The position numbers and the translations under genes are program-made. Shown here piece by piece: positions 1 through 11,254 of a stretch of 64,000 bases of DNA; positions within the stretch are counted from its first letter, which is position 1; every line of letters begins with the position of its first letter. The stretch comes from Aspidiotus rigidus (Eukaryota; Arthropoda; Insecta; Hemiptera; Diaspididae), in contig JAVHKY010000034.1 of NCBI GenBank assembly GCA_035079385.1, forward strand, positions 6,758,001 to 6,822,000, written 5' to 3'. A model generated the notes under the pieces. That model did not search any database, had not been told where the DNA came from, and saw nothing but the letters and a program-made list of their open reading frames with translations.

Positions 1-944
1 GAAAGACTCAACGATTTTACGATTATTCGCTTCACACAAAAAGGTTTCTCGCCTCCAATTTGCACCTCGAACGTCAATTTGTTTCTCCACATAAGACGGT
101 CGTAAAAAGTACCTATTCGAAAATGAATAATGGATAAATAAAACTACTACCACGTGCTGTAAAACTTTCATTCAATATTATTCGTAGATGTCTGGTCTTA
201 CACTTCCGAATGATGCGACTATGTATTATTCATACAACTTCTATACATAAAATTTGCCGCCTTCGTAAAAGTGGAAAACTTAGTAAGATGTCACTATATA
301 CCGAGTACCGGTGGATATTATGAAACTGCTAGAATTATGTCGTTTTGTGGAGAACGTGAAAACTAGTATCAAAATAAAGGAAGAATTGCGTTGGTTTCTC
401 TTTGTGATGACCTTTTATTCGCGTAATCAAAAAAAAAAAAAAAATTCAAGTTGTCCACTTCATGGAAAAACATTGAATCATGTACGTGTCTTTGGGCCTT
501 TGCAAAGAAATACAATGTAAAGATACATCAAACTCGATTATATCAATATAATTATTTATATTGATTGTATTGAAATATCGATTCTATACTCTGTTGCTGT
601 AGTAAGTTTGACCTTCATTATAGACCTGTATAATAACCTAGTATAAGTCTAGTATACAATATTTCAGGCTAACTAGCTTTTGGGGCTCACTCGCTAATGA
701 AGGCGTTTAGGTCTCGAAATTTGTTCGTCCTTGAAGTAGGTCAAGATCGTCATAAACATAAAGCGTGGCGTCACACATCGCGTCACGCAGATTTCCAATT
801 GACCCTTAGCCCAAAACACATACATGCGTCAATTCAGCGAGAAACCTGCGATCACTTTTGTTGGGGCTGCGTCCACAGAAACCGCCCGCGTTCGGTTTGA
901 GAAAAATTCTTTAATTTTGATATCTGAGGAGGGGGAAGAGGGAA
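1..944. other. No gene recognised
   Basis: AT-rich DNA with scattered stops in all frames and a short poly-A run near 430-444. The short ORFs at 311-520 and 697-900 have no recognisable motif or coding-like composition. I see no feature I can support. Confidence 0.5.
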
Positions 945-2012
945 GGTCCTCTTCCTTATGGTTTGCCTAAAGTACACAAAACGAACTCCCCGATGCGGCT
1001 TATGGTCTCTTTCGTTTCCTCACCCTCTTACCTCCTTTCTAAATTCCTGGACCGTTGGTTCAAAAACTGTATTGAATATGAGTCTACCCATTCGGTTTTG
1101 AATTTGGTGTCCTTGCTGATGCTCTCGAGGATATAAAACTGCCTCCGGGTGCGATCCTTTGCTCGTTTGATGTCGTGGGTCTGTTCCCAAATATCCCTAA
1201 AGCTGCCACCATGCAGCGTACGGGCCAGTGGTTGGTTAACTCCAATATCCCTCATAATAAATCCCAAGAATTTTCCGATCTCTTAAATACCTGTTGGTCC
1301 TGGAATTTTTGTAAATTCGAAGGGAAATTTTTCGAGTTCTCTCATGAAATAGGGATCCCTATTGGATCACCTTTGGGCTCCCTCATCTCCGAAGTATTCA
1401 TGTCGCGGTTTGAACTTGACCTCTTCTCCTCGGGTCAGGTGTTACTCGATCATGTACACTACTGGCACAGGTACGTTGATGACATTCTCTGTGCGTGGAC
1501 TGGTCATCCAGATCTCCTTGGTGAGTTTCTAAGGTATCTCAATTCATTATATCCTTCCATGAAATTTACTTTGGAAGTTGGTGGCTCTACGATCAACTTT
1601 TTGGATTTGTCGGTTTCAGTTAGAGATGGGATCCATGAGTTTGGAATATACAGAAAAGATACTACGACCGATATTTTAGTGCGCGGAGCGTCATTCTGTC
1701 CTGTTGCTCATAAGTTAGCAGCTCTGAACAGTTTAGTCCACAGATTGACTCGCTTTCCTTTGAGTCAGGCTGCTTTCAAAAAAGAGTTGGCGACTGTGTA
1801 AAACACCTGGCTAGAGTGAATGGTGTCAATGTTGATGTTGAGGCGATGGTTCGGAGGAAAATTACGAGAAAAAGCTTTGATTTTATCACCTCCCTCCCCC
1901 GAGACATGATCCGCGATCGGAGATTGCGATGAATCAGTCTCCCTTTCTCTACCGAATTGGGTCGGGCCCTTCACCCGTTCGGTTTCAGACTGGCCTATTA
2001 CAACCCATTCAG
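945..2012 (+). pseudogene. Penelope-like element fragment (RT domain), frameshifted
   Basis: This is a decayed Penelope-like reverse transcriptase truncated at both ends. Homology to the window's other PLE copies begins at the LPYGLPKVHK-like segment near 950 and runs through a frameshift near 1100 into a 208-codon open stretch at 1175-1801. That stretch carries the GSPLGSLISEVFMSRFELD motif and an intact catalytic YVDD (RYVDDIL). A further frameshift or stop near 1800 separates the RARVN/RRK region. Homology stops at the PFGFR..YYNP segment near 2010, so the GIY-YIG endonuclease and the 3' tail are absent. PLE RTs copy RNA by target-primed reverse transcription in the nucleus, but this copy cannot make a working protein. 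Confidence 0.85.
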
Positions 2013-3164
2013 AAATGTCAGCTTTTGTGCTTACTGGTTATTCTTACAAAAATGGTGTCCAAGCCTTCGATCATTATTTTTTGACCATTTCCTGCATGTC
2101 GCATTGTATGTCACTCCCTTCCAAAACATACAAATTGAGAACTTTGTTGCTCCCGAAGCTCGTATTTATATAACTATATGAACGACTACCGGTATGATTG
2201 ATTCACCCTCACCTCACAAGATAAAAGATGGTTGATTCAGTAGTTGTTTTGATATCCGGGCTTTAGTTATTACGTCGTCACCCGATATAATTCTCTACAA
2301 CTTTGCCTATTTGTTGGATTCAATATGTGTAAAGGTTGAAGGAAGACTTACCCGAATGTTCCCTGCCAATGTTCGCAACGCGTTCGTACTTAGATTCAGC
2401 CTCGCAGTAAGGAAAAGTCAAATTCTTCAACAACTCTGCCCCCTTAGTTATTCAGTGCGGATGTAATATTATTCATAAATGTGCTGTATCTTCATATTCC
2501 AGCGTAAGTATGACGTGAAAAACTTTCGCAAATATGTGCAGCATGTTTTTCACGCCTGAGAGGAAGAAAAAGGAAAAGATGGCGAAATGAACAGGCTGCC
2601 ATACAGAATCAAAAATGCATTTCGCGATATTAATTTATCATTTATAGAAGCCGACGACTGTGGCTACATATTATAGGAAGTTGAAATATTGTCGCGAAAA
2701 TGTGGCTTCGTTCGTGTATCCCTTCTTTTTTTTTTTTCCTCGAGTAAATTTTTCGTAAAATTCTGTAAACTTAGCCTATTTCTCGAGGATAGGAGTAGAA
2801 TAACGGTGTTACGAGTATTTTACATCAACCTATCTCCTCGTTTACGTTTTAGGTCTAATTTAACAAGTCGCGCGCAAATTATCTCGACAGTATTGAAAAA
2901 GCTGATTAAGTTTACGCAAAGAAGCGAATTCGTCCCTACGACACTAACACGTACAGAATAGGTTCTAATGAAGAGGACGGAGCATTTTCTTTGTGAAAAG
3001 TTCCGGTTTTTGATATGAAAATCTCCTCGAAAACCTCGAGCGGTCGATTGGCTCGTGACACAGATAGAAACTCTCTGTGTACACGTTTGAAAATAGTGAC
3101 GGTAACGAATACACGTTGGGAAAAATCTTTGTCATGTAGGTTGGGGAACTCTATTTTGCACGTT
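2013..3164. other. No gene recognised
   Basis: Intergenic AT-rich sequence. The ORF at 2689-2961 starts in a T-run and has no family resemblance. No RNA gene or clear repeat was found by eye. Confidence 0.4.
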
Positions 3165-3399
3165 TCACAATAATATGTTGGATCGCGATGCATTCTTCAA
3201 AAATGTATGTTTAAACCTCTTGCAGATTTGAATACTTCCGCACATTTGCTGCATGGAAATCCCTTCTCGATTGATGTATTCGGTATCTCTAACATCACAA
3301 ATTTTTTTTATCACAACATTTTCTGTTGGTATATATTGACAACATGGATTTGCAATAATCATTATTACTGAATCATCATTATTATATCTCGTAGCTTGG

Positions 3400-3552
3400 C
3401 GCATTTGAATTATTTCCCAAACTACTGCCATCATGCAATCCCCGCTACTTCTATTTGGCCAAAAGCCAAACTGTTGATTTGATAGTTTTGGTTCTATCAA
3501 TTGGTTCGTCCTGTTGGCCAGGCAGCGTTCAAGTATTAACAAGGAAACTGTT
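3400..3552 (-). pseudogene. Non-LTR retrotransposon (LINE) RT fragment
   Basis: The minus strand encodes about 50 residues with the layout of the mid-RT region of non-LTR elements: an ERxLANRxNQLIEPxLSxxQFGFxPxRSSGD segment, as in R1, Jockey and CR1-type LINEs. There the QFGFRxGRST motif lies between RT motifs 2 and 3. The Arg of QFGFR is Trp here. The open frame continues on both sides (3165-3626) but I cannot align the rest. It is a short dead remnant; the LINE clade is undetermined. Confidence 0.6.
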
Positions 3553-3635
3553 TTATGGGGGGCTTTTTGAGAAATTTGCCGTCCGCCCTTGCGCCGTCCT
3601 ACAAAAAATTTGGACTCTCGAGCCATGTATGATAG

Positions 3636-3712
3636 GAGTGGGACTTGGAAAAAATTTCGACTTTGGAGTTATATATATGATAGAAGGGGACTTGGAAAAA
3701 TTTCGACTCTCA
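3636..3712 (+). repeat. Dispersed repeat with GGGACTTGGAAAAATTT core
   Basis: Two adjacent units share the core GGACTTGGAAAAATTTCGACT. The same phrase recurs in both orientations near 23610, 39000, 48000-48180 and 50500-50660, marking a dispersed, partly tandem repeat family of unknown type. Confidence 0.5.
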
Positions 3713-4315
3713 TGATCATTGTTAGATTCTCTACCTTGATGCACACAGGTGGGGCCCGAAGAATTTTATATTTTCCACATAGCAAATATTTCATCTCCTT
3801 GCCATATTAGGACCTTAGTGAATTCGCTCCAGCGACAGTTGAAATCAACACATACAGCTACTGTGGTGTGTATTTTTTACCAGAGGCGGCAGTTTTCTGT
3901 CTACCTACGGCGGCTCACCCTGATTTCTGGGCAATGTAGCCGATATAAAATAGTCTGTTGTAGTCTATATTATTCAAGCGATATTAACAGACCACTACAG
4001 ATTGATCACTTATGACGAACATTTTTGAGCAATACAGACACCCTACAAGGGTCTCTAGTTAGGTGATACTAACCCCGTTGAACCATGTCGACTGCAAATC
4101 GACGTCGATCTGACGTCAAATCGACGTCATTTCGACCCATTTTTTTAATAAGTAATCGACCCAAATTCGACGTCGATTTCGAGTCGAAATAGTTCCGGGG
4201 TATGTCGACCGTAAATCGACGGCAAACGACTGGATTTCGACGTCGATATCGAGTCGATTTAAGGTGAGCGGTGGCCTTCGACCCAAAATCGACGTCGTTA
4301 TGAAGTCTCGCAATA

Positions 4316-4372
4316 ATTATTAATAATAATTATTATTATTATTAATATTATTATCATCATTATTACGCAATA
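4316..4372. repeat. (ATT)n microsatellite, imperfect
   Basis: A run of TAATAAT/ATTATT with a few interruptions (TCATCAT) inside the 4.08-5.85 kb element. Confidence 0.85.
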
Positions 4373-4956
4373 TTCACTAAAGAAAAGAGAACAAAAAAAT
4401 ATAAAAAAACCTATCGATGAGAATCTTTCTATCATCATCACCGGGGCTCGAACTGCGCATCACAATTCCTGACCTATCCTGCGCGAACGAACCTAGCCTA
4501 ACCCCTACGGGGACCTATCGATGGTGGAGGTATAATTCCTGTATAGATTTTCGCGATTGAAAATTCGCGCTTGCAATTGAATAATTCCCCTCGCGATTAA
4601 AAATTCGCGCAATTGTGATTGAAATTTCATGAATTTGAATATTAAAAAGTTAAAGTAATGATAAGATGCACAATTCACAAGACAAAAAGTTACCATCAGA
4701 GTCGTAATTCATAAATTTTTTTATTAAAAAGCGAGCGCTTTCGGATAAAAATCCATCGAAAGTCATTGAATCTGTCAAAATTATTATTTATTACTGACTT
4801 GACCCTGTTATAAATTGTTTTATTCCTCACTTCCCTCTTCCCGTTCAGCTGAGGATACTTTGAATGATGGTATTTGTGACGAAGATTCTAAACAGGTATT
4901 CATGGAAATTGTTGAATTTCTTTCATTTTTGGTACTGTACCATTGTGCTGCCACGA

Positions 4957-5066
4957 GATAAGGGACCCATCTTTTATGAAATACTTCTGGAGAAAGAGGT
5001 TTCGTGCACAGGTGCATGAGACTCATTTCTCCAAAAGTATTTTGTGAAACATGGGTCCCTTATTTT
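4957..5066. repeat. Imperfect inverted repeat (hairpin)
   Basis: GATAAGGGACCCATCTTTTATG... at 4957-4996 is mirrored by ...CATGGGTCCCTTATT at 5026-5066. The arms are about 39 nt with a few mismatches around a ~29-nt loop. The minus ORF 4820-5026 overlapping it has no recognisable motif. Confidence 0.7.
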
Positions 5067-5116
5067 GTGACAGGTAGGCTATTATATTCACCAAATGATT
5101 TGTCATTTATTGTTCA

Positions 5117-5705
5117 TCAACGTCGATTTTAAGTCGATTCCCTGTCAACAATTGTGGTATTGTGATCGATCAAAAATCGACCGTATATTGACGTCGATTT
5201 TGAGTCGATTTCCAGTCAACAATTGTCGTGTTGTGATCGACCAAAAATCGACCATATATCGACGTCGATTTTGAGTCGATTTCCAGTCGACAATTGTCAC
5301 AGTATTGTGATCGACCAAAAATCGACCGTACATCGACGTCGATTTTGAGTCGATTTCCAGTCGACAATTGTCGTGTTGTGATCGACCAAAAATCGACCGT
5401 ACATCGACGTCGATTTTGAGTCGATTTCCAGTCGACAATTGTAGTATTGTGATCGACCAAAAATCGACCGTACATCGATGTCGATTTTGAGTCGATTTCC
5501 AGTCGACAATTGTCGTGTTGTGATCGACCAAAAATCGACCGTACATCGACGTCGATTTTGAGTCGATTTCCAGTCGACAATTGTGGTATTGTGATCGACC
5601 AAAAATCGACCATATATCGACGTCGATTTTGAGTCGATTTCCAGTCGACAATTGTGGTATTGTGATCGACCAAAAATCGACTCAAAATCGACGTCGTTAG
5701 GCAGT
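5117..5705. repeat. 71-bp tandem repeat (minisatellite), about 8 copies
   Basis: The motif GATCGACCAAAAATCGACC recurs at 5164, 5235, 5309, 5380, 5451, 5522, 5593 and 5664. Spacing is 71 bp except for one 74-bp step caused by a 3-bp insertion. Each unit contains the palindromes ATCGACGTCGAT and GTCGAC plus CAATTG. The three long minus-strand ORFs across it (5145-5911) are a consequence of a stop-free repeat whose period is not a multiple of three; I do not call them genes. Confidence 0.95.
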
Positions 5706-5949
5706 CGATTTACCTTCAAAATCGACTGTAATTTTATGGACTTCAATAAAGACGTCGATTTCACGTCGAATTTCAGTCGATTTCGAGTCGACATTGCCGT
5801 CGACTCAAAATCGACCCTAAATCGACGGTCGACATGGTTCAACGGGACTGACCACCATACTTGGACCACTTTCGATGGGGGAAAACCAGTCTTCATCAAA
5901 GCCTCCCTCAAGTGAGAGAAGAGAAGAATGAAGATAGTAATCTTGTTAG

Positions 5950-7589
5950 CAGGGTTGTATGAGACGAGTGTGATAATTAGTAAAATATTACTAAATTAAT
6001 TATTAAACTTTCTATTATTTATGGACAATGTTCAGAAATTTGTGTAATTTATCATGAATCCATAACAATTAAAAATAATTGAATCAATTAATTTAAATAA
6101 TTTTTAGAAAAAAATCTAATATATACGTATTTATTAATTTGAATTTAATTTATATAATTTCCAATTTATTTATTTCAATTCAATTATTATAATATTCTTC
6201 CTTATCAACTCAGAATTGAAGAAAACTGAGATGTGCTAGCAAAAAATGGGAAACGGAATCGTTTTCAGCGCAAAAATCTACTTTAGAATCAACTTTTGTT
6301 TTCAATGTTCCCAAAACACTGTTGGACAGTGTTGTTAAACTTTCTATTATTTATGGACAATGTTCAGAGATTTGTAGAATTTATCATAGATTTATAACGA
6401 TTAAAACTGAATCAATTAATTTATATAATTTCTTAAAATGAATCCAAATATACGTATTTATTTATTTGAATTTACTTTATAAAATTTTCAATTTAATTAT
6501 TTCAATTCAATTATTATTTATTTTTTTTTTATTTATTATCGATGTAATTGATTTTTATTAATTGAATTCATATTAATTTTTGAAAAATAATATTTCAATA
6601 TTAAATTAATTATTTTTCAATTATTTCTAGATAATTATTTTGTTATTTAAACCTAATAACTTTCCATTAATTGAACGTAACATTGAATAAAAAAAATAAC
6701 AAAATATCATTCTGGTTCAATATGATTATGAGTTTTAAATATTATTCAAAATGATTAAATAATCAATATTTTTATTTAAAGGATTAAATCTAATAAATGA
6801 AATAAATGACATATAAAAAATTATTATTTTAATTTTTTCAATTTTTTTAGTTTTTTTTTTTAAATAATTTTTATATAAAATTAGGCTCGTCAAAACTTGA
6901 TATATTAATTTTATTAAATAAATAATTCTAAAAAAATTGATGATTCCAATTACATAAATTGTGCCAAAAAAATTGAAATAAGATCTATATTCTTTCAACA
7001 TAATATTGTATTATAAACTTTTAAAAAAACTTAATATTGAATTTTAAAATATCGAATTAATATAAAGGAAAAATTTATAAAATGAAAATTAAAAAATAAT
7101 TATAATATTGATTAATTTATCCCAATGAAATTCCTAAAACTAAATATCTAAATCCAATGTTTTTATGATTAGTGGAATTTGTTCATTTATCAAACAGTTT
7201 CATCATTAGGAATATCAATTTTTAAATTTAAAATTAAATTGAAATTTTTTTTTATCCATCTGCGAGTTTGCAAGCAACAATCTTTATTAACTTATGATTG
7301 ATATAATTGATTTTTATTAATTTGATTTTTATCAATTTATTCTTAATAATAATTTAATAATTAAATTATTTATTTTTCAATTATTTTTTAATTATCTTTA
7401 AATAATTATTAATGTTATTTAAACCTAACAATTTTCTATCAATTGAATGTAACATTGAATTAAAAAAAACGAACAAATATTTTGGTTCAATATGATAAGG
7501 AGTTTTGAATATTATTCAAAATTATTAAATAAATAATATTTTTATTTAGAGGATTTAATATAATAAATGAAATAAATGAGACATAAAAA

Positions 7590-7620
<31 letters not shown>
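5950..7620. repeat. AT-rich repeat region with long-period duplications
   Basis: Extremely AT-rich DNA with internal duplication. The segment beginning AAACTTTCTATTATTTATGG occurs at about 6004 and 6337. A ~180-bp segment starting near 6655 is repeated near 7430. The minus ORF 6735-7001 is low-complexity Lys/Ile/Asn sequence and is not called a gene. Confidence 0.7.
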
Positions 7621-7622
<2 letters not shown>

Positions 7623-7903
7623 TTTTTAATTTATTTATTTATTTAAATTTAAACATTACATTTAGTCATGAGAGTTGGGTGGGTTTTACCATGGTTTTTC
7701 CCCACCCCTCTCATGACGAGTTCAAAATACACTGTATAACTATACTTAACTCTACCTATTGAAAGAGGGTATGACTTCTGTTTTTATTTAATTTTACTTA
7801 TTTTATTATCTTATCTATTTATTAATTTAATTTAATTTAATTTATTTATTTATTTTTATTTTATTTTATTTTTTATTTTATTTTATTTATTTATTTATTT
7901 TAA

Positions 7904-7946
<43 letters not shown>

Positions 7947-7992
7947 TTTTATTTTTTTTTTATTTTTTTTTTTCCTTCCTTCTCCTCACAGT
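7585..7992. repeat. (ATT)n and T-rich tracts at the LINE 3' end
   Basis: Two (ATT)n runs (about 7588-7622 and 7913-7946) and long T/A tracts flank a short complex segment (7660-7790). Because they lie just 3' of the minus-strand LINE fragment, they may be its tail: TAA-type on the minus strand, as in some I-clade LINEs. That link is inference. Confidence 0.6.
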
Positions 7993-8466
7993 CTATTTGA
8001 TTTCTTTTTTGGTTTTTAATATCTTTCTTATATATTCATCCAATTTTTGGTGGCATTCCCCGTTCTGCAGGCACTGTCCCAATTCCTGTGTAGTTATTTT
8101 AGCATCCCCCCTGACACGATCAAAATTTTTGCATTTTATAAAGGTGTGATCCGGATCATCATCAGAATTTAAGCATTCCCTGCATTGACTATCATTTATA
8201 ATATTGAAATTTTTGAGGTACGTTGCAAAATTCCCATGTCCCGTCAAATACTGTGTTAAAAAATAATTTGATTTCAATTTCTTGTTTTCAAGTCTTATCC
8301 CTATGTCTGGAATCAATTTAGCCGTTCTCCTACCTGTCGTTTCTTTTTCATATTGCTCCTGCCAATTTTTGATTGTATCTAATCTTATTCTTTTTATGCT
8401 TCCTACCATTTCTTTTTTCGTTATTTTATTTTCTTTGAATTTAATTTTTAATGTTTTTATTTTGTT
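7993..8466 (-). pseudogene. 3' end of a non-LTR retrotransposon ORF2 (C-terminal zinc motif)
   Basis: The minus frame is open from 8463 to 7993 with an ATG at 8409. It reads like the extreme C-terminus of an R1/I/Jockey-type ORF2 polyprotein. The segment YLTGHGNFATYLKNFNI...CRECLNSDDDPDHTFIKCKNFD carries the C-x2-C-x7-H-x4-C cluster that follows the RT (and RNase H where present) in these elements. It is 5'-truncated at about 8466, as usual for LINE insertions, and followed by T/A-rich tracts. RT, endonuclease and ORF1 are missing, so it cannot move by itself. Confidence 0.7.
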
Positions 8467-8634
8467 AAATATTAATGTTAAGTAGGTATGATGTTGACCA
8501 GATATAAGCAGCAGGCAATGAGGTCAAAATGAAGAAGAAACTATTCATAAATTTATTTACAGAAATTTTCAAAAATAACAGTAAAGTTTTAATCCTAAGG
8601 GGCCCAGTCCGTTGAAAGGTCACATTTTTTCAAC

Positions 8635-8885
8635 ATAATATTGTATTATAAACTTTTTAAATAAATTTAATATTTAATTTTGAAATATAAAATTGATATA
8701 AAATCGAAATTTAAAAAATAATTATATTTATTTATTGATTCTGATGAAATTCCTAAAATTAAATATAAATCCAATGTTTTCATGATTGGTGGAATATGTT
8801 CACTTATTAAACAATTTCATTATTAAGAATATCAATTTTTGAATTTAAAATTCAATTTTAAATTTCTTTATTCATCTGCGAGTTT
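8635..8885. repeat. Second copy of the 6995-7270 AT-rich repeat
   Basis: The segment CAACATAATATTGTATTATAA through TCCATCTGCGAGTTTG recurs with modest divergence from 6997-7270. This suggests the LINE tail and surrounding tracts were inserted between duplicated AT-rich units. Confidence 0.75.
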
Positions 8886-9720
8886 GTAAGCAAAATTCAT
8901 TCCAAATATCTGCCAAGAAATTGACTGAAAATTGTGGTCGTAATTGAGAGATAGAACGGCTCAGCCGATGATACTCATTTTTGACCAAAAAAAGAGAGTA
9001 AAAATGATGGTAGATGCTGAGGACAAATCGATTGGAAACAGATCAATCAATATATGTCCCAGGGATGTCTGTCCAGAAATCGACTGGACATTTTGACCAA
9101 AATTTAGTGACTGTGTGGCTCACCCATATGGCTCACCATATAATACTCCTTTCAGACCAAAAAAGGGAGTGAAAATATCGGTAGATTTTGGGAACAAATT
9201 GACTGATATGTCCTAGGGATATTTGCCCAGAAATTGACTGGAAATTTTGGTCAAAATAGAGTTACTGTGCGGCTTGCTTTATAATACTCATTTTAGACCA
9301 AAAAAGAGAGTAAAAATATTGATGAATATTGAGGAAAAATCTACTAAAGATGAACCAAGGTATCTCCCAGAATATCTGCCTAGAAATCGACTGGAAACCT
9401 TAGTCAAAATTGAGTAATAAATACAATATCAAATTTAGACTAAGAAACGAGGAAAAATTTCGGTCTATATTGACAGTATAAAGACCAAAAATGGATCGAA
9501 ATGTATATTCCACATAATGGTCAAAAATCAACCAAAAATTATGGTCAAAATTTAGTAGGAATCGACTGAAATGAATAGGAAAAATTTGGTCAATTTATCT
9601 CAAAAATTTATTAAAAATCAATCATTTTCTGACGGTACCATAATATTTGGTCTATTTTCAGTACTACGACTGAAAACCGACCAACATGGACCAAATAGTG
9701 ATGGTCGATTTGGTTTATGG
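8885..9720. repeat. Degenerate tandem repeat, TCGACTGGAAA-type
   Basis: Phrases such as AGAAATCGACTGGA, GACCAAAAAAGAGAGTAAAAA and GTCCCAGGGATGTCTG recur at intervals of very roughly 100-170 bp with heavy divergence. The vocabulary resembles the 4.08-5.85 kb element, and a short related patch lies near 60940-61030. Confidence 0.6.
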
Positions 9721-11245
9721 GGAAGGAAGTAATTTTGAAAACTTTTTCTGTAATGGTAATACGTAATTTCAGTCATTAACGATTAAAAATTCCTTCCATA
9801 TTGAGTAAACAAGGAGTATTTTGTTCTGAGTACTGCACCGAGCGCTAGTTGAAGCTTGTGCCATTTCAGAGGTGGTCTCCTGCTAAATGACCTACGTACA
9901 TGCAATGTTCTGAGAGTGAAGAACGGTCAGACTTCGTGTTTGGCGAAGAGTCCTGAAAACTGTAAACCTCAATAGCCTTTGAGAAGAATTGAAAATTTTA
10001 TGAGCTCAAATTATAAATTCTGTAGTCTCTTTCATAAATCAATAAGTTTTACCGCTCTCTAACGGTTCTAAATTTATTCTTCATTTGTGGTTGGTGATTT
10101 CATCTGTTTTTTTTTTTTTTTTTTTTTTTCTCCTATACTATTCCTGTATTTATTTACACAACGCGGTCCTTTTTTACGAACGCTTTTCTTGTTTTTAAAT
10201 CGATAGGAAAAAAAAAAAATGCTATTTCATTCTCAAAAACTATAGTGAACGAGATCGGCATGGTATAACAGAGAGTAGATTTGACGCTACAAAATGGTCG
10301 GTTCCATCTCGCTATCGTAGTCCCGCGTAGACGAGAAAAAAAAATATATATAAATAAATTCGATTACGAGTTTTAAGTTTCGTACCATGCTAATGATACG
10401 TCGTTTTTCAAAAACGTCCGATAGGGTATCGCTATATAGTCTTCTGCAGCAGCCATTCGTTGGCTTTTTCGGTCCACTAATCTCTTGCATCGGTTTTTTC
10501 CCGCTCACCGAATTGACCGCATTATTGTTCGATGCATTTTGTTAAAGTGAAGTCGAACTTCGATAGTATTTGAAGTTTGAAGATGTTTCCTGACCGCTAC
10601 TCTCTCAAGTTGCAGCCGGTCCACAACCGCGAATATTTCCTCGTATACATCGCCTTTCTCTTGTTCCATCTATTGTCACGCTGTCGCGTAACCGTTTTTC
10701 TCTCATCGTTGCAAAAAGTTACTCGAGAAAGATAAATAGTATTTACTCGGTCTAATTGTATTATTTCCACGTCGAGAAAAAGTGTTTATGTGTGGGTGGT
10801 GTAAATGACGTGGTATATATTTCGAAAAAGAAGAAAAAAAAAGTTCAGTCGACGTTTTCGAAACGTAAAATGACATCCATGTACCGACGTGTAATCTGAA
10901 GTTGAGCCAATTATTTCTACTACTATGAAAAAATCAATTAGCGTGTACTGCTGATTTCATCTTTTGTTCCGCGAGTTGTAGAAGCTGTATGTTGTTACAC
11001 AAATAATTTCCTGACCATACAGAAAATGACTCTAGGACTTGATATGAAGTTTGCTGACACTATTTGTGTGAAGAAAGAGCATCGAAAAAATCACATAGTA
11101 TTTTCATCATAGATAAGTTTTTTTCAAGTTTCCTTCCTATTTGCTTTAAAGTCCGGGCCTGTGATTTCACAATTTGATGACGTCATAAGTCAACCTTAGG
11201 ACGTCACAATCTACTAATAATGAGATTACACAATTTTGCGAAGCC
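9721..11245. other. No gene recognised; T-run and A-rich tracts
   Basis: Apparently single-copy sequence with a poly-T run at about 10109-10129. The 73-codon minus ORF at 10287-10508 has no recognisable domain. A segment at 11150-11216 (GATGACGTCAT with flanking TGTGATTTCACAA) is repeated inverted at 23528-23600. Confidence 0.4.
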
Positions 11246-11254
11246 CGTATTGAT

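Larger units (their letters stand above)
4077..5847. mobile_element. Putative non-autonomous foldback-like element with internal 71-bp array
   Basis: The two ends are inverted copies: CCCGTTGAACCATGTCGAC at the left (about 4076) and its complement at the right (about 5829-5847). Beyond ~19 bp the inverted similarity becomes patchy but keeps the CGACGTCGAT vocabulary. The interior holds an (ATT)n tract (about 4316-4372), a hairpin (4957-5066) and a 71-bp minisatellite near the right end. No transposase was recognised. The flanks (ACTAAC left, ACTGAC right) could be an imperfect 6-bp duplication, but I do not rely on that. Confidence 0.5.

Noticed and set aside
5145..5911. Three overlapping minus ORFs of 168-204 codons
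   Set aside because: They are translations of the 71-bp tandem repeat in different phases, with the same peptides in rotated order; no gene is implied.
6735..7001. 88-codon minus ORF
   Set aside because: Low-complexity Ile/Lys/Asn/Phe composition in very AT-rich DNA; expected by chance.
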